Source: Burkholderiales bacterium (GTDB lineage: Bacteria; Pseudomonadota; Gammaproteobacteria; Burkholderiales; Casimicrobiaceae). Taken from it: a DNA stretch of 6,568 bases. Within the stretch, counting starts at the first letter, position 1. The number at the start of each line of letters is the position of its first letter. The stretch covers positions 1-6,568 of the forward strand of contig JAICVH010000140.1 in assembly GCA_025935435.1 (NCBI GenBank), given 5' to 3'. The position numbers and the translations under genes were made by a program. This document shows positions 5,465 through 6,568 of this stretch, one piece after another. A model generated the notes under the pieces. The model saw only the letters and a list, made by a program, of their open reading frames with translations. It was not told the DNA's origin and searched no databases.

Positions 5465-6568
5465 CACCAGTCCTCGCGCACGGCACGCACTGCACTGATG
5501 CTCGTCGCACCGAGCGCGCTCGCACGGGCGGTGACGCTCGCAAGCGCGATCAGCGTCATCGCCAGCAGCGCCAGTGCCGACCATGGCACGTGCAAGTCCA
5601 TGCCCCAGTGAAACGATTGCCGGTTCACGACGTGCACGAGAATCAGGCTGATGACAAAGCCGAGCGCAAACCCCGCCGCCGTGCCGAGCGCTCCCAATGC
5701 CGCGCCCTCGACGGCGAGCATTCGCTGCAGTTGCCCCCGTGTCATTCCAACATGGCGCAGCATGCCGAATTCGCGGCTGCGTGCGAGCGTTTGCGCAACG
5801 AGCGTGGCCGACAATCCCACAAGCCCGATCAGCACCGCTGCCGCCTCGAGCGCATAGGTGACGGCGAACGTGCGGTCGAATGCAGCGAGCGACAACTTGC
5901 GCAGGTCGGCGGGCGTTGCCAGCAGCGCGTGCGATCCACCCGCGACCCGCGCGACAGCCGCGCGAATGTCACCGATGCTCGTGCCGGGCGCGAGCCACAG
6001 CGCCGCCTCGTTGACGCTGTCGTCACCCGTCAGCGCGGCGTAGCGTGAACGTTCGACGACGAGCGCGCCCTGCTGACGTACGTAATCGCGCCATACGCCT
6101 GCGACGGTGAACGTGACACGCCGGCCTGCGAGCGGCACCGACAGCGGCATGCCGACGTCGACCGCATACATGTCGGCGACCGGTTCGCTGACCCAGACCG
6201 GCGGTGATGCGTCATTCCCCGGCACGATGAACGAGCCGACCAGCGCGAGCCGTGCCGTCGGGTGGGCCGGGTCGATGTCGCGCGCGAGCAGCGTGACAGA
6301 CGGTCGCGATGCGTCGACGACGAGCGACGTCACACGCATGAACTCGGCGCGTGCGATGCCGGGCACGCCGGCAAGCGCGCGCCGCTCGCCTATGGAAAAT
6401 GACGCCGATTGGGAGGCTCCGCGCACATAAAGATCCGCCGGCAGCATCACCGTCAACCAGTCGTCGAGCGAGTGCCGAAACGACGTCACCATGATCGCCA
6501 TTGCGACCATCAGCGAAACGCTCGCGACCATCGCCGCAAGCATGGCGGCTACGCGCCCGGGCGACGCG
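5464..6568 (-). CDS. ABC transporter permease, FtsX/MacB family, C-terminal part (5' end outside window)
   Basis: The frame stays open to the right edge, giving about 368 C-terminal residues of an inner-membrane permease. From the edge there is a transmembrane helix (AAMVASVSLMVAMAIMVTSF), then SLDDWLTVMLPADLYVRG leading into a periplasmic MacB-PCD-like domain of about 190 residues. A three-helix FtsX domain follows, containing the cytoplasmic SREFGMLRHVGMTRGQLQRM segment that couples to the ATPase, and the protein ends in SAVRAVREDW. The first helix followed by a periplasmic domain looks like the second half of a duplicated permease of roughly 800 residues, so the ATG at 6543 is probably internal. 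Permeases of this type work with a cytoplasmic ATPase in MacB- or LolCDE-like transporters acting on lipoproteins, lipids or peptides; the ATPase gene is expected to the right. The stop overlaps the lipocalin-like start, so the two products probably act together. The substrate is not known. Confidence 0.88.
   Translation of the reverse strand, partial: ASPGRVAAMLAAMVASVSLMVAMAIMVTSFRHSLDDWLTVMLPADLYVRGASQSASFSIGERRALAGVPGIARAEFMRVTSLVVDASRPSVTLLARDIDPAHPTARLALVGSFIVPGNDASPPVWVSEPVADMYAVDVGMPLSVPLAGRRVTFTVAGVWRDYVRQQGALVVERSRYAALTGDDSVNEAALWLAPGTSIGDIRAAVARVAGGSHALLATPADLRKLSLAAFDRTFAVTYALEAAAVLIGLVGLSATLVAQTLARSREFGMLRHVGMTRGQLQRMLAVEGAALGALGTAAGFALGFVISLILVHVVNRQSFHWGMDLHVPWSALALLAMTLIALASVTARASALGATSISAVRAVREDW
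5471..5475 (-). promoter_or_regulatory. Ribosome binding site of the lipocalin-like gene
   Basis: GAGGA on the minus strand lies inside the last codons of the permease gene. It is 6 nt from the ATG at 5464 and 9 nt from the ATG at 5461. Together with the TGATG stop-start overlap it supports initiation there rather than at the longer in-frame opening (to 5584). Confidence 0.6.

Noticed and set aside
5464..6543. Treating the ATG at 6543 as the true start of a 359-residue permease
   Set aside because: The frame continues open to the window edge in permease-like sequence, and the first helix plus periplasmic domain look like the second half of a longer FtsX-type protein.

Overview
The window is high-GC DNA with tightly packed genes. 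The proteins look proteobacterial, most likely beta-proteobacterial (Burkholderiales-like). The clearest clue is a full-length, RelA-type (p)ppGpp synthetase that begins MVAV, has a dead hydrolase domain and carries the EFDD motif of the RelA branch. The genus cannot be fixed from the sequence alone.

The left half (1-3561) is read on the + strand. It holds the 3' end of glmM (glucosamine-phosphate mutase, cell-wall precursor supply). After a 58-nt gap comes a complete NAD-dependent SDR dehydrogenase of the D-erythronate dehydrogenase (DenD) type. After a further 62-nt gap comes relA, the ribosome-associated stringent-response synthetase. The gap before relA contains a perfect TATAAT hexamer ending only six bases before the relA ATG. 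relA therefore probably has its own promoter and may be transcribed as a leaderless or nearly leaderless mRNA.

The right half (3586-6568) is read on the - strand and looks like one operon entering from beyond the right edge. Its first visible gene is the C-terminal part of an FtsX/MacB-type ABC transporter permease. The permease stop overlaps the start of a secreted lipocalin-like (AttH/CrtC-like) protein with a twin-arginine-style signal peptide. One base after that gene's stop begins a class I SAM-dependent methyltransferase. The permease plus lipocalin-like pair resembles Att-type or Lol-like transporter modules for lipidic or lipoprotein cargo; the ATPase and the rest of the permease would lie to the right, outside the window. 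The methyltransferase is an unassigned member of the same transcription unit.

The two halves converge with only 24 nt between the relA stop and the methyltransferase stop, and no convincing terminator is visible there. No RNA genes, insertion sequences, CRISPR arrays or phage features were seen, and no stretch longer than about 60 nt lacks a gene. Most of the window is ordinary core genome. The least-understood part is the permease/lipocalin-like/methyltransferase operon, and the most concrete regulatory signal is the relA start region.
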